Below are positions 1 through 6,826 of a stretch of 40,721 nt of DNA, in pieces. Each line of letters opens with the position of its first letter. The first letter of the stretch is position 1. The notes below the pieces were generated by a model. It had not been told where the DNA came from, made no database searches, and saw only the letters and a list, made by a program, of their open reading frames with translations. The DNA is from Duganella guangzhouensis. Lineage in GTDB: Bacteria; Pseudomonadota; Gammaproteobacteria; Burkholderiales; Burkholderiaceae_D. The stretch is taken from assembly GCF_009674535.1 (NCBI RefSeq), contig NZ_WKJK01000032.1, positions 1-40,721 of the forward strand. The letters are read 5' to 3'. The translations under genes were made by a program, and so were the position numbers.

Positions 1-786
1 GGCCGGCCGTGGCGCGGGCGCGGCGGCCATCGGTGCCGGCGGCGGCGCGACTTCACGCCGCACTGGCGCGGCCGCCGTCTCGCCCAGCAGGCTGCTCTTG
101 GTGGCGCCCTCGGTGTTGGCGGCGTTCGGATCGATCTGGTTGCGCAGCACCAGCGACAGCGTGCCGACGCTGCGCGCCAGGTCCAGCTTCTCGACCTGTT
201 CCGGCGTCAGCTCCAGCGTCACCGCGTTGACCACTTTCGGTTTGGTATCGTCGCGGCTGGATTCCTGGGCGATCGCCAGCACCAGTATCCGTTCCAGCAC
301 GATCTTGGAGATCGCCTGTTCGCGCACCAGGTGGTCGCCATTGCTGTCGCTCTGGGTGTTGACCAGGATGTCGACGTAATTGCCCGGCAGCGCGAAGCCG
401 GCCACGCCGACCACGTCGTTGACGCGCACCGTCATCGCCCGCTTGCCCTCGGCCACCACCGACGACAGCCCGCCCTGGGTGCCGGCCGGTGCCAGCTTGC
501 CTTCGGTGATCGGCTCGCCGCGTTGCAGGTTGGCGCGCGTGATGCGGCCTTCCAGCGTCTTGGCGTCGGTCAACGCGCCCGGCGGCACCGAGCTGGCCGG
601 CCAGTCCACCATGTGCACCAGTTCCGGCGTGATGCGCGCGCCCATGCTGATGTCGAGCATCGCCACCGCCACCTTGTTGCTGTTGCTGGCCGACTGGCCG
701 GCGATCCATTGCGCGGCCACCACCACCGCAGCCAGCGCCAGCACCAGTGCCACCCCTATCATTGTCAGAGCACGCGTGTTTCTCAT
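1..786 (-). CDS. cpaB: Flp pilus assembly protein CpaB/RcpC (3' end beyond window)
   Basis: CpaB-type periplasmic/inner-membrane protein of the Tad pilus, which in the family works with the secretin during pilus export. The frame stays open for 262 codons to the window edge, so the C-terminus is missing. An N-terminal membrane anchor spans about residues 6-26. A SAF-like domain follows (about 38-100, with the typical 'A..I..G..IT' and 'RANLQRGEPI' pattern), then an RcpC-like region containing 'GFALPGNYVDILVN', and an Ala/Pro-rich tail where the window ends. The ATG at 784-786 overlaps the TGA of the upstream ATPase gene (ATGA), so translation is probably coupled. The remaining Tad machinery (secretin, CpaE/F, TadB/C) would be expected further left. 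The identification rests on motif layout and locus context. Confidence 0.88.
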   Translation of the reverse strand, partial: MRNTRALTMIGVALVLALAAVVVAAQWIAGQSASNSNKVAVAMLDISMGARITPELVHMVDWPASSVPPGALTDAKTLEGRITRANLQRGEPITEGKLAPAGTQGGLSSVVAEGKRAMTVRVNDVVGVAGFALPGNYVDILVNTQSDSNGDHLVREQAISKIVLERILVLAIAQESSRDDTKPKVVNAVTLELTPEQVEKLDLARSVGTLSLVLRNQIDPNAANTEGATKSSLLGETAAAPVRREVAPPPAPMAAAPAPRPA

Positions 787-2192
787 CCCGACCTTCCCTG
801 GTTAAGCGGATACGATTGTTGTTCGCGACGTTCGCGTTCCTTTTTCTGCTGTTCGGCGGCGACGCGACGGGCGCCGGCGCCGGCAAAGTAGTTGTGCCAG
901 GCCCAGTCCAGCGCGCGCTGGTTCAAGGTGGGCGGCGTGCTTTCGTAGCGGGCCAGGTCGCGCACCTGGCGGATCAGGTCGCGCGGATAGCAGGCCAGCA
1001 ACGGTGTCTCGTCCTTGGCATGCAATCCGGTCAGCAGGTAGTGGAAGGCCGCGGCGTCGAATGCAATGCCGTACTGCGCGCAGGCTTGGCGGAACAGAAG
1101 CTCATACTCCGCGGGGGGGTGCGGCGGTACTTCTATCTTGTATCCCAGCCGGCGCAGGAAGGCGCCATCCGATAAGCGTTCCGGCAGGAAGTTAGACGAG
1201 AATACCACGACCACATCAAAAGGCACCTGAAAAACCAGCCCGGTGTGCAAGGAAAGATAATCGACGCCACGGTCCATCGGCACGATCCAGCGGTTCATCA
1301 ATTCCAGCGGCGAGCAGCGCTGGCGGCCGAGGTCGTCGATGATGAAGATGCCGTTGTTGGCTTTCAAATGGGGAGGCGCTTGATACAGGCGGGTGTTGGG
1401 GTCGAAGCGCAGGTCCAGCATTTCCAGCGTCAGTTCGCCGCCGGTCAGCGCGGTCGGGCGCTGCAGGCCGCGCACCCAGCGCGCGTCCAGCGTGCGCAGC
1501 AGATCGCCGCCTTCGTCGGCCGGCGCCGCCGCGCCGGCCAGCGGGCGGTGCTGCACCGGATCATAGAACGGCACCACCTCGCCATCGATCATGATGGCGT
1601 AGGGCACGGCGACGGCGCCGTGCAGCAGGCCGCACAGGCGCTCGGCCAGATAGGTCTTGCCGCTGCCGGCCAGGCCGTAAATGAAAATCGCGCGGCCGGA
1701 ATTCATCGCCGCGCCCATTTGATCCAGCACCTGCGGGCTGGCCACCACGTCGTGGAAGCTGGCTTGCACGTCTTCGCGCGTGACGTGCAGATGGCGCACG
1801 CTTTGCGCCTCCACCTGCGCCACGTAGTTGGCCAGCGTGACCGGCGCCGGGCCGGCGTAGGAATTGCGGTTGAGGCAGGCGACGGCGCGCTGCATGCCGG
1901 CCTCGGTCAGGTGATAGGTCAGGTCGGCGTCGGTGCCGCTGCCGCCGCTGCGCGTGACTTCGCACAGCTTCTCGCTGCGCAGATGGGTAACCAGCGGTGT
2001 GATGACGCTGATGCTGAGTTTCAGATGGCTAGCCAATTCAGGCAGACGGACTTGTCCGCGCTGGAACAAGACCTTGGACAACAGCTCGACCAGGAACAGA
2101 AACGGCAAGCCGGTTTCGTCCGTGGTGCGCGGCGCGCGCGCCTCGGCGGGCGGCGCTGGCAGGGTGGAGTCGCTAGTCTGCTGAAAGGTCAT
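783..2192 (-). CDS. Winged-helix AAA-type ATPase in the Tad locus
   Basis: This 469-residue protein starts with a predicted winged-helix-like segment (about 30-105). A P-loop ATPase domain follows: Walker A GLAGSGKT at 173-180, Walker B with adjacent acidic residues (FIIDDLGRQ) around 283-291, and a sensor-1-like FSSN at 331-334. The C-terminal third is helical and ends in a charged Lys/Arg/Glu/Gln segment. It lies between cpaA (8 bp gap) and cpaB (4 bp overlap), so it is almost certainly co-expressed with the pilus genes. It is not the secretion motor CpaF/TadA, because it lacks that family's layout; it resembles the MoxR/DnaA-like AAA ATPases that bind DNA or remodel proteins. Its function is unknown to me. 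A role in control or assembly of the Tad system is inference from position only. Confidence 0.85.
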   Translation of the reverse strand: MTFQQTSDSTLPAPPAEARAPRTTDETGLPFLFLVELLSKVLFQRGQVRLPELASHLKLSISVITPLVTHLRSEKLCEVTRSGGSGTDADLTYHLTEAGMQRAVACLNRNSYAGPAPVTLANYVAQVEAQSVRHLHVTREDVQASFHDVVASPQVLDQMGAAMNSGRAIFIYGLAGSGKTYLAERLCGLLHGAVAVPYAIMIDGEVVPFYDPVQHRPLAGAAAPADEGGDLLRTLDARWVRGLQRPTALTGGELTLEMLDLRFDPNTRLYQAPPHLKANNGIFIIDDLGRQRCSPLELMNRWIVPMDRGVDYLSLHTGLVFQVPFDVVVVFSSNFLPERLSDGAFLRRLGYKIEVPPHPPAEYELLFRQACAQYGIAFDAAAFHYLLTGLHAKDETPLLACYPRDLIRQVRDLARYESTPPTLNQRALDWAWHNYFAGAGARRVAAEQQKKERERREQQSYPLNQGRSG

Positions 2193-2200
2193 GGCGTCCT

Positions 2201-2776
2201 TTAAAAGAACAGACTGCGGCCGCTGACGGCGCCGACGATCAGGTAGGGCGCGGCGCCGGCGGCGATCGCCACCGCGTACGGCAGCCGGCCGCTGGGCGTG
2301 GCCGGCGCCTCCATCTTCGGCACTTCGCCCGCGAGCGAGCGCAGCATGCTGTATTTGACCAGGTGCCAGGTGTTGTAGAGCATTGGCTTGAGGCGGCCGT
2401 TAAAGCCGGCCACGACCAGCGCCAGCACGCCGCCCGCCAGCAAGGTCAGCAGGGTGATGCCGGCCACCGCGCCGGCGCCGACAAACGCACCCAGCATGGC
2501 CATCAGCTTGACGTCGCCGGCGCCGAGCGCGCGCATCGCGTACATCGGTAGCAGCAGGCACAGGCCAAGCGCCAGGCCGGCCAGCGCCGACACCAAACCG
2601 ATGCCGCCAAATGGTTGGATGAACAGACCGTCGCCAGCTGGCAAGGCCGTATTCAATAACAGACCCAGCACGGCTCCGCCAAACACCAGCGCATTTGGAA
2701 TGCGGCGGGTACGCAAGTCGTTCCACACGGCGAGTGCCAACAGCAGGCACACCAGGATCAGCGGCAACAGGGTCAT
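2201..2776 (-). CDS. cpaA: Type IV prepilin peptidase CpaA/TadV
   Basis: A24-family aspartic prepilin peptidase, an integral membrane enzyme that removes the short positively charged leader of Flp prepilins. The 191-residue length fits the small CpaA/TadV group that lacks the N-methyltransferase domain. The two catalytic aspartates are visible: D20 in WNDLRTRRIPN and D88 in the hallmark GAGDVKLM. About six hydrophobic segments cover the rest. It lies downstream of the pilin cluster behind a hairpin terminator and directly upstream of the AAA ATPase and cpaB genes. Its likely substrates are the four pilins encoded at 2871-3959 and perhaps the TadE-like pseudopilins at 6823-7928. Confidence 0.93.
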   Translation of the reverse strand: MTLLPLILVCLLLALAVWNDLRTRRIPNALVFGGAVLGLLLNTALPAGDGLFIQPFGGIGLVSALAGLALGLCLLLPMYAMRALGAGDVKLMAMLGAFVGAGAVAGITLLTLLAGGVLALVVAGFNGRLKPMLYNTWHLVKYSMLRSLAGEVPKMEAPATPSGRLPYAVAIAAGAAPYLIVGAVSGRSLFF

Positions 2777-2815
2777 GAGTTCGCCTTATGTAAAGGGAGC
2801 AGACAATTCAGTGTA

Positions 2816-2858
2816 TAGAAAATTTCCGAAACGGAGCATACCGTTCCGGAAATTTTTT
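2816..2858 (-). terminator. Hairpin terminator/attenuator between flp1 and cpaA
   Basis: A 15-bp stem with one mismatch (2820-2834 with 2841-2855) and a 6-nt loop. It is flanked by T-runs on both strands, TTTTTT on the plus strand and TTTT on the minus strand. On the minus strand it lies between the last pilin and cpaA. It could therefore lower transcription of the assembly genes relative to the pilins. Confidence 0.7.
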
Positions 2859-2870
2859 GTGGCTTGCATT

Positions 2871-3038
2871 TCAGGAGGATTTAACCAGGCCAGAAATATA
2901 AGTCAGCGACGCGGTGAGTTTGTCACCGAGCACCACCACGCCGGCGGCGATGGCGGCGGCAATCGCTGCGGCCATCAGGGCGTATTCGATGGCGGTAATG
3001 CCATCTTCGTTGCGTACAAAGTTGCGGAGGGCGTTCAT
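2871..3038 (-). CDS. flp: Flp-type major pilin paralogue 1
   Basis: A 55-residue Flp/Fap pilin precursor. The leader MNALRNFVRNEDG is followed by the cleavage-motif region ITAIEYAL, where Glu at +5 and Tyr at +6 of the mature protein are the Flp signature. An Ala-rich helix follows, and the conserved tail reads LTASLTYISGLVKSS. The start is set by a GAGG ribosome site upstream of ATG 3036-3038. It differs from the two identical mature pilins at 3151 and 3792, for example with AAGVVVLGDK in place of TAGLTVLGPK. No dyad operator lies in its own short upstream region, so it may be read from the flp2 promoter through the terminator at 3101-3138. The 5' untranslated segment (AAAACGGGATAGGGTT) resembles that of flp2, which suggests tandem duplication. 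Confidence 0.92.
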   Translation of the reverse strand: MNALRNFVRNEDGITAIEYALMAAAIAAAIAAGVVVLGDKLTASLTYISGLVKSS

Positions 3039-3100
3039 TGGGAGCCTCGTAAGAGTTGGTGGTACAGGACAGCCAAAACGGGATAGGGTTCAGGCTGCGG

Positions 3101-3138
3101 GTCAAAAAAAACCACGGCACCGCTGGCGCCGTGGTTTT
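3101..3138 (-). terminator. Intrinsic terminator after flp2
   Basis: The stem ACCACGGC...GCCGTGGT (3111-3118 with 3128-3135) has additional CC/GG pairing. On the minus strand it is followed by a run of eight T (complement of the A-run 3104-3111). It is well placed 15 bp after the flp2 stop codon. Confidence 0.85.
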
Positions 3139-3150
3139 TCATGTACTGGC

Positions 3151-3318
3151 TTACGACGATTTGATCAGGCCGGAGATATAGGTCAGCGAAGCGGTCAGCT
3201 TCGGACCCAGCACGGTCAGGCCGGCGGTGATGGCGGCGGCGATGGCGGCGGCCATCAGGGCGTATTCGATCGCGGTGATACCGTCTTCGTCGCGGATGAA
3301 GTGTTTGATTGCGTTCAT
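3151..3318 (-). CDS. flp: Flp-type major pilin paralogue 2
   Basis: A 55-residue Flp pilin precursor. I place the start at ATG 3316-3318 because GAGGA lies at the right distance upstream and the leader (MNAIKHFIRDEDG) then matches the other pilins; the longer frame up to 3360 is not needed. After cleavage behind Gly13 the mature 42-residue protein begins ITAIEYAL and is identical to the mature product of the gene at 3792-3959. Only leader residues differ (H/N at 6, D/E at 10). A dyad operator candidate lies about 135-165 bp upstream and a strong terminator follows the gene, so it is probably an independent transcription unit. Processed by CpaA/TadV, it should form the filament. Confidence 0.95.
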   Translation of the reverse strand: MNAIKHFIRDEDGITAIEYALMAAAIAAAITAGLTVLGPKLTASLTYISGLIKSS

Positions 3319-3451
3319 GCTGTCCTCGTTTAAGTTGATTAGTTGTTCGGTGCTGCGCAACTAAAACGGGGATGGGGTTTTAGGGTTGAACCTGCGTTGA
3401 CTTTCTGAGCAGGTAGATACATTCTACACAATTGTTGCCCAATGGATGCGT

Positions 3452-3485
3452 GATAAACATCCTTTTCTCACCGTGACATTTGTCA
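3452..3485 (-). promoter_or_regulatory. Candidate operator pair upstream of flp2
   Basis: The perfect 12-bp element TGACATTTGTCA lies at 3474-3485. A weaker match to GACAAACGTCA (GATAAACATCC, 8 of 11 positions) lies at 3452-3462, spaced 22 bp start to start. It resembles the two stronger pairs in front of the other pilin genes. The second element is degenerate, so the pair is less certain than the others. Confidence 0.5.
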
Positions 3486-3492
3486 CTGTTGT

Positions 3493-3639
3493 TTAAGTGC
3501 GATTGCCGACCAGGGCCAGCACGGCAATGATGACGATCACCGACGCCAGGGCGGCAATCAGCGCGTACTCCAGCAGCGTGGCGCCATCGTCGCGTTGGAC
3601 GAAGCGGGCGAGGCTGCGTTTGAGGTTGAAGTTGCGCAT
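3493..3639 (-). CDS. Short divergent Flp-like pilin (possible minor pilin)
   Basis: A 48-residue prepilin-like protein. The leader of 19 residues (MRNFNLKRSLARFVQRDDG) is followed by ATLLEYALIAAL, which keeps the Gly cleavage site, Glu+5 and Tyr+6 of Flp pilins. The rest is only one hydrophobic helix ending VGNRT, so the predicted mature protein is about 29 residues, against 42 in its neighbours, and lacks the LTASLTYISG tail. AGGAG stands 5 bp before the ATG at 3637-3639. A clear dyad pair lies 67-100 bp upstream. It could be a minor or tip pilin, a regulator of filament length, or a decaying copy. The intact start, ribosome site and operator favour a working gene. Confidence 0.82.
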   Translation of the reverse strand: MRNFNLKRSLARFVQRDDGATLLEYALIAALASVIVIIAVLALVGNRT

Positions 3640-3706
3640 TGCTGCTCCTGTGGAAACTGAATGGATATAGCTGTCATTTTGTCAGCCTGGCAGCGTTTTC
3701 ACATCG

Positions 3707-3739
3707 GACAAACGTCATGGAATAAAGTGACATTTGTCA
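3707..3739 (-). promoter_or_regulatory. Dyad operator pair upstream of flp3
   Basis: GACAAACGTCA at 3707-3717 and the palindromic TGACATTTGTCA at 3728-3739 are spaced 21 bp start to start. Exactly the same two elements at the same spacing recur at 4031-4063. A further TGTCA direct repeat (TGTCATTTTGTCA, 3672-3684) lies closer to the gene. The likely binder is the response regulator encoded at 4084-4746, by proximity only. Confidence 0.65.
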
Positions 3740-3742
3740 TGC

Positions 3743-3772
3743 AAAAAAAAATCCGGAACCAGTCCGGATTTT
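3743..3772 (-). terminator. Intrinsic terminator after flp4
   Basis: The stem AATCCGGA...TCCGGATT is followed on the minus strand by a run of nine T. It starts about 20 bp past the flp4 stop codon, so flp4 forms a single-gene unit. Confidence 0.88.
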
Positions 3773-3791
3773 CTTGTGCCGCCATGCTTGA

Positions 3792-3959
3792 TTACGACGA
3801 TTTGATCAGGCCGGAGATATAGGTCAGCGACGCGGTCAGCTTCGGACCCAGCACGGTCAGGCCGGCGGTGATGGCGGCGGCGATGGCAGCGGCCATCAGG
3901 GCGTATTCGATCGCGGTGATACCGTCTTCTTCGCGGATAAAGTTTTTGATGGCGTTCAT
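3792..3959 (-). CDS. flp: Flp-type major pilin paralogue 4
   Basis: A 55-residue Flp prepilin with leader MNAIKNFIREEDG. The mature sequence starting ITAIEYAL is identical over 42 residues to that of the gene at 3151-3318. The start at ATG 3957-3959 is supported by GGAG upstream and by the shared leader; the open frame extends to 4067 but that part crosses the operator region. It is flanked by its own dyad pair (4031-4063) and its own terminator (3743-3772). As the first pilin downstream of the two-component genes, it is a likely primary target of that system. It is expected to be cleaved by CpaA and assembled into the Tad filament. Confidence 0.95.
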   Translation of the reverse strand: MNAIKNFIREEDGITAIEYALMAAAIAAAITAGLTVLGPKLTASLTYISGLIKSS

Positions 3960-4030
3960 GATGGGCTCCGTTTCTGTGTTTGGGCTGTCGATGAAAGACA
4001 TTTTACGGAGCGCCATCTGATTGCACAGCG

Positions 4031-4063
4031 GACAAACGTCATGATGTGCGGTGACATTTGTCA
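4031..4063 (-). promoter_or_regulatory. Dyad operator pair upstream of flp4
   Basis: GACAAACGTCA at 4031-4041 and TGACATTTGTCA at 4052-4063 are 21 bp apart start to start, the same bases and spacing as at 3707-3739. The pair sits 72-104 bp before the flp4 start codon, a typical place for an activator acting two helical turns apart on one DNA face. Confidence 0.68.
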
Positions 4064-4083
4064 CCAATTCTCACACCCCCTGT

Positions 4084-4746
4084 TTATGCCGCCGCATTGG
4101 TCATGCCGTGCTTGGTCGCATACACATACAGCTCCAGCCGGTTGGCCACGCCCAGCTTCTGATAGATGGTGGTGAGATTGTTGCGCAGCGTCGGCTCGGC
4201 GATGAACAGCTTGGACGCCAGCTCCTTGTTGGGCGCGCCGTTGCCTTCCACCACCACCGCCACGATCTTGCGTTCCTTGGGCGTCAGCGAGGCGATGCGG
4301 GCCGCCTCGGGATCGACCTTGGGCGGCGCCGACAACTGGCCCAGCAGCGCGTTCATCAAGGTCGGGTCCAGCACCGTCTCGCCGCGGTGCACGGCGCGGA
4401 TGCCGTTCAGCACCACTTCGGCCGGCGCCTCCTTGCTGACCACGCCGCGCGCGCCCAGCTTGACGGCCTGGGTCAGCAAGCCCTGGTCGCGGTTGCCGCT
4501 CAAGATCATCACCTTGGCGCCGCTGTCGGTCAGCAGCTGCGGCAGGATCTCGATCGAGCTGCGGCCTTCGAGATCGAGGTCCAGCACGATCACGTCGGGC
4601 TTGAGCGCGACGCCTTGTAGCAGCGCGCTGTCGTTGTTGTGCGCGGTGCCGACCAGTTGCAGGTCGTCGCCGCCGCCCTCGATCAGTTTTTCCAGCCCCC
4701 ACAACATGGTCTTGTGGTCGTCTACCAGCATGATGCGTATGCTCAT
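4084..4746 (-). CDS. LuxR/NarL-family response regulator
   Basis: A 220-residue two-component response regulator. The receiver domain (about 1-120) has the acidic pair D9/D10, the probable phospho-acceptor D56 in VIVLDLDLEG, S83 and the conserved K105 (VVSKEAP). The LuxR-type helix-turn-helix is at about 150-215, with LTPKERKIVAVVVEG and NKELASKLFIAEPTLRNNLTTIYQKLGV. It lies 18 bp downstream of the histidine kinase gene and is followed by the first pilin operator. It is therefore the likely pilus regulator, binding the TGACATTTGTCA-type dyads. The partner kinase is clear from position; the DNA target is inference. Confidence 0.93.
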   Translation of the reverse strand: MSIRIMLVDDHKTMLWGLEKLIEGGGDDLQLVGTAHNNDSALLQGVALKPDVIVLDLDLEGRSSIEILPQLLTDSGAKVMILSGNRDQGLLTQAVKLGARGVVSKEAPAEVVLNGIRAVHRGETVLDPTLMNALLGQLSAPPKVDPEAARIASLTPKERKIVAVVVEGNGAPNKELASKLFIAEPTLRNNLTTIYQKLGVANRLELYVYATKHGMTNAAA

Positions 4747-4764
4747 GGTCTTGCCTCGGTCAGT

Positions 4765-6453
4765 TTATACCGGGATGGCGATGCTCACTGCGGTGATGCC
4801 TGGGGTATCACAGTCGATAGCTATCGTGCCACCGAGCGCGGTGCTGCGCTCGGCTAACGATCCAGGCAGGAATGGGGCCGATGGACCTTCCGGAGATTCA
4901 TTTTCGATGCGTATCCGTAGTTGACCGTCAGCGTTGCTTAGGCTGATCAGCCCGGTACGGGCGCGAGTGTGTTTGCGTATATTGTGCATGCCTTCATTCA
5001 CGATCTGGAACACCTCAGCAGCGAGCCGGTCGCTGATGGACAGGCCGGCTTCGGCCTGTATCGTAATCTGGATATCGTAGAACTCTCGCACTTGCTGTGC
5101 CTGACGGCGTAACGCTATCAGCAGTTCGGCGTCGGTTTGCGACGCGCCCTGCCGGACGCTGCGGGCAAACTGGCGCATATCGCCGATCACCTGCGTTGTC
5201 ATGTCCAGTAGTTTATCAAGTTCGGCGGCAACTTGGTGATCCGATTGCAAACTTTGCCGCACCGCCGCGATGCCGTGGCGCAGACCGATATAGGGCTGGA
5301 TCGTCGTATCGTGCAAGTCGCGGGCGATTTTCTGTCGTTCGCGGAACGCCGCGTCCGAGGCCAGCCGGTCCAGCAGCAGGATGTTTTCAATCACTGGAAA
5401 CACTTGCGCCGCCAGCTGTTGCAGGAACACCGCGTCGCCACGGCTGAAGCGCAAATGGTCCGACACCACATAGATGCGGCCCTCGCCCTTACGCAGCGGC
5501 AGCGGCGCGCTGACGAAGGAACTGGCGTCCAGCAAGTCGATCAGCTGTTCGACCTGTTGCGGCGGCATGGCCTGCCAGCGCGCCTCGCCCGGCGCCTTGG
5601 TGCGCGATTCCAGCGAGTGCGGCAGGCGTGGGTGCAGCGCCGTCGCGTACTGCACCAGCGCCTGCGGCTCGAACACCAGCAGCGGCGCGGCCGCGCCTTC
5701 GGGAAGCCGCGACAGCGAACTGCGGCCGCCGCTCGCACCCGACGAATGCAACTGCCACAGCTCGTCCGGGTTGTCGCGCATCAGCAGCACGCAGTTGCTG
5801 GCATGGTAGAAGTCGCGCGTCTGCTGCAACATGGTGGAGATGGTCTGGTCGACCCCGAAGCGCGGATTGGACAGCTGGCTGGCGTCGCGCAACAACTGCA
5901 GCCGGCGCCGCTGTGCCACGCCCATGCCGCCCCAATAGGCGATCATATAACCGAGCGCCAGCACGAAGGCGGTGCGCAGCAACAAGTGGCCGTGGTTGAT
6001 GTGGGTGCCCGCCAGCCAGGTGGCTGCGGTCAGCGCGGCGGTGGCGCCCAGCGTGATGCGCGCGCCCTCGTCAAAGCCCCACTGGAAAGATGCGGTCAGG
6101 ATGACGAAAAAGAAGAACGGGAAGAAGAAGCTGTTGTTGCCGCCGGTGCTGTACACCATCAGCGCGTACCAGCCGAGGTCGATCCAGTACACCAGCTTGC
6201 CGTGCCAGAACGGGGTGCGGTGACGGCGCGCCGCCAGCAGCAAGGTCAGGCTGTGCAGCAGGTAACCGCCGAAGATCACCCAGCTCAGCGGGCTGTGGGT
6301 GCCGTCTTGATTGCCCAGGTCGCCCGGGGCGACGAACAGCGTCAGGATCGCGGTCAGCGCCAGCACCAGGCGCATCACGAACACCATCGATGCGCCGAGG
6401 GCGTCGCCACCCATGCGGGCAGCGGTGGGGCGGCTGCTTTGTCCTGTTACCAC
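4765..6453 (-). CDS. Membrane sensor histidine kinase (HisKA_3 type) with degenerate ATP lid
   Basis: The 562-residue product starts from GTG 6451-6453, chosen because AGGAG lies 5 bp upstream; an in-frame ATG at 6561 has no such site. Five or six membrane segments cover about residues 20-175, followed by a GAF-like region (about 195-360). The HisKA_3 dimerisation segment contains RQKIARDLHDTTIQPY, with the phosphorylatable His at about 381. The HATPase N-box VFQIVNEGMHNIRKH is present (Asn about 491). The usual D-x-G-x-G box is replaced by ENESPEG, and GLxGMRER by PGSLAERSTALGG, so nucleotide binding may be weakened or the protein may act mainly as a phosphatase. The family normally autophosphorylates on the His and passes phosphate to a NarL-type regulator, here the gene at 4084. 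The neighbours suggest control of Tad pilus expression. Confidence 0.9.
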   Translation of the reverse strand: MVTGQSSRPTAARMGGDALGASMVFVMRLVLALTAILTLFVAPGDLGNQDGTHSPLSWVIFGGYLLHSLTLLLAARRHRTPFWHGKLVYWIDLGWYALMVYSTGGNNSFFFPFFFFVILTASFQWGFDEGARITLGATAALTAATWLAGTHINHGHLLLRTAFVLALGYMIAYWGGMGVAQRRRLQLLRDASQLSNPRFGVDQTISTMLQQTRDFYHASNCVLLMRDNPDELWQLHSSGASGGRSSLSRLPEGAAAPLLVFEPQALVQYATALHPRLPHSLESRTKAPGEARWQAMPPQQVEQLIDLLDASSFVSAPLPLRKGEGRIYVVSDHLRFSRGDAVFLQQLAAQVFPVIENILLLDRLASDAAFRERQKIARDLHDTTIQPYIGLRHGIAAVRQSLQSDHQVAAELDKLLDMTTQVIGDMRQFARSVRQGASQTDAELLIALRRQAQQVREFYDIQITIQAEAGLSISDRLAAEVFQIVNEGMHNIRKHTRARTGLISLSNADGQLRIRIENESPEGPSAPFLPGSLAERSTALGGTIAIDCDTPGITAVSIAIPV

Positions 6454-6667
6454 GGCGTCTCCTGGCCGCCTGGGGCGGTTTCTACATACACGCAAGCTAA
6501 ACGGAATAGCGATCCGATAGTTGTTGCGAACGCAAGAGAGTCTACGCATACCACGCTGCAATGTCTAGCCAGAGCATGATACGCTGCAAGCTATGCTGTC
6601 TGCCGGCTGCACGCGGCGCCACGTTTTTGATGCCTTTAAAGAACATTAAATAACTAGGCGAAAGAAA

Positions 6668-6826
6668 ATGAATCGCGATACAATGGCTTACCGTCACCCC
6701 ATTCCCGTGGCGTCGCCGCCGGCCGAGACTGCGCCGGGCCGGTTGACCACAGTGCCGCGCCGTCTGCGCTCCCGCCTGTCTTTCCCGAATTCGCAACCCG
6801 ACCGTATCACGGACGCAACACCATGA
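6668..6826 (+). CDS. Small ORF of 52 codons overlapping the tadE start
   Basis: An open frame from ATG 6668 to TGA 6824-6826. The stop overlaps the tadE ATG as ATGA. AGGCGAAAGAAA just upstream could serve as ribosome site. The product is basic and rich in Pro and Arg (MNRDTMAYRHPIPV...), with no hydrophobic segment and no family I recognise. It may be a leader ORF that couples translation into tadE, or a chance frame in a GC-rich 5' region. It occupies most of the gap between the divergent kinase and tadE genes; the rest of that gap (6454-6667) presumably holds both promoters, but I see no convincing hexamers. Confidence 0.4.
   Translation: MNRDTMAYRHPIPVASPPAETAPGRLTTVPRRLRSRLSFPNSQPDRITDATP

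Noticed and set aside
53..886. 277-codon minus-strand frame at the left edge
   Set aside because: It is in a different frame from cpaB, overlaps the ATPase gene end, and is Arg/Gly/Gln-rich without motifs. The cpaB frame 1-786 has the membrane anchor and SAF-like pattern.
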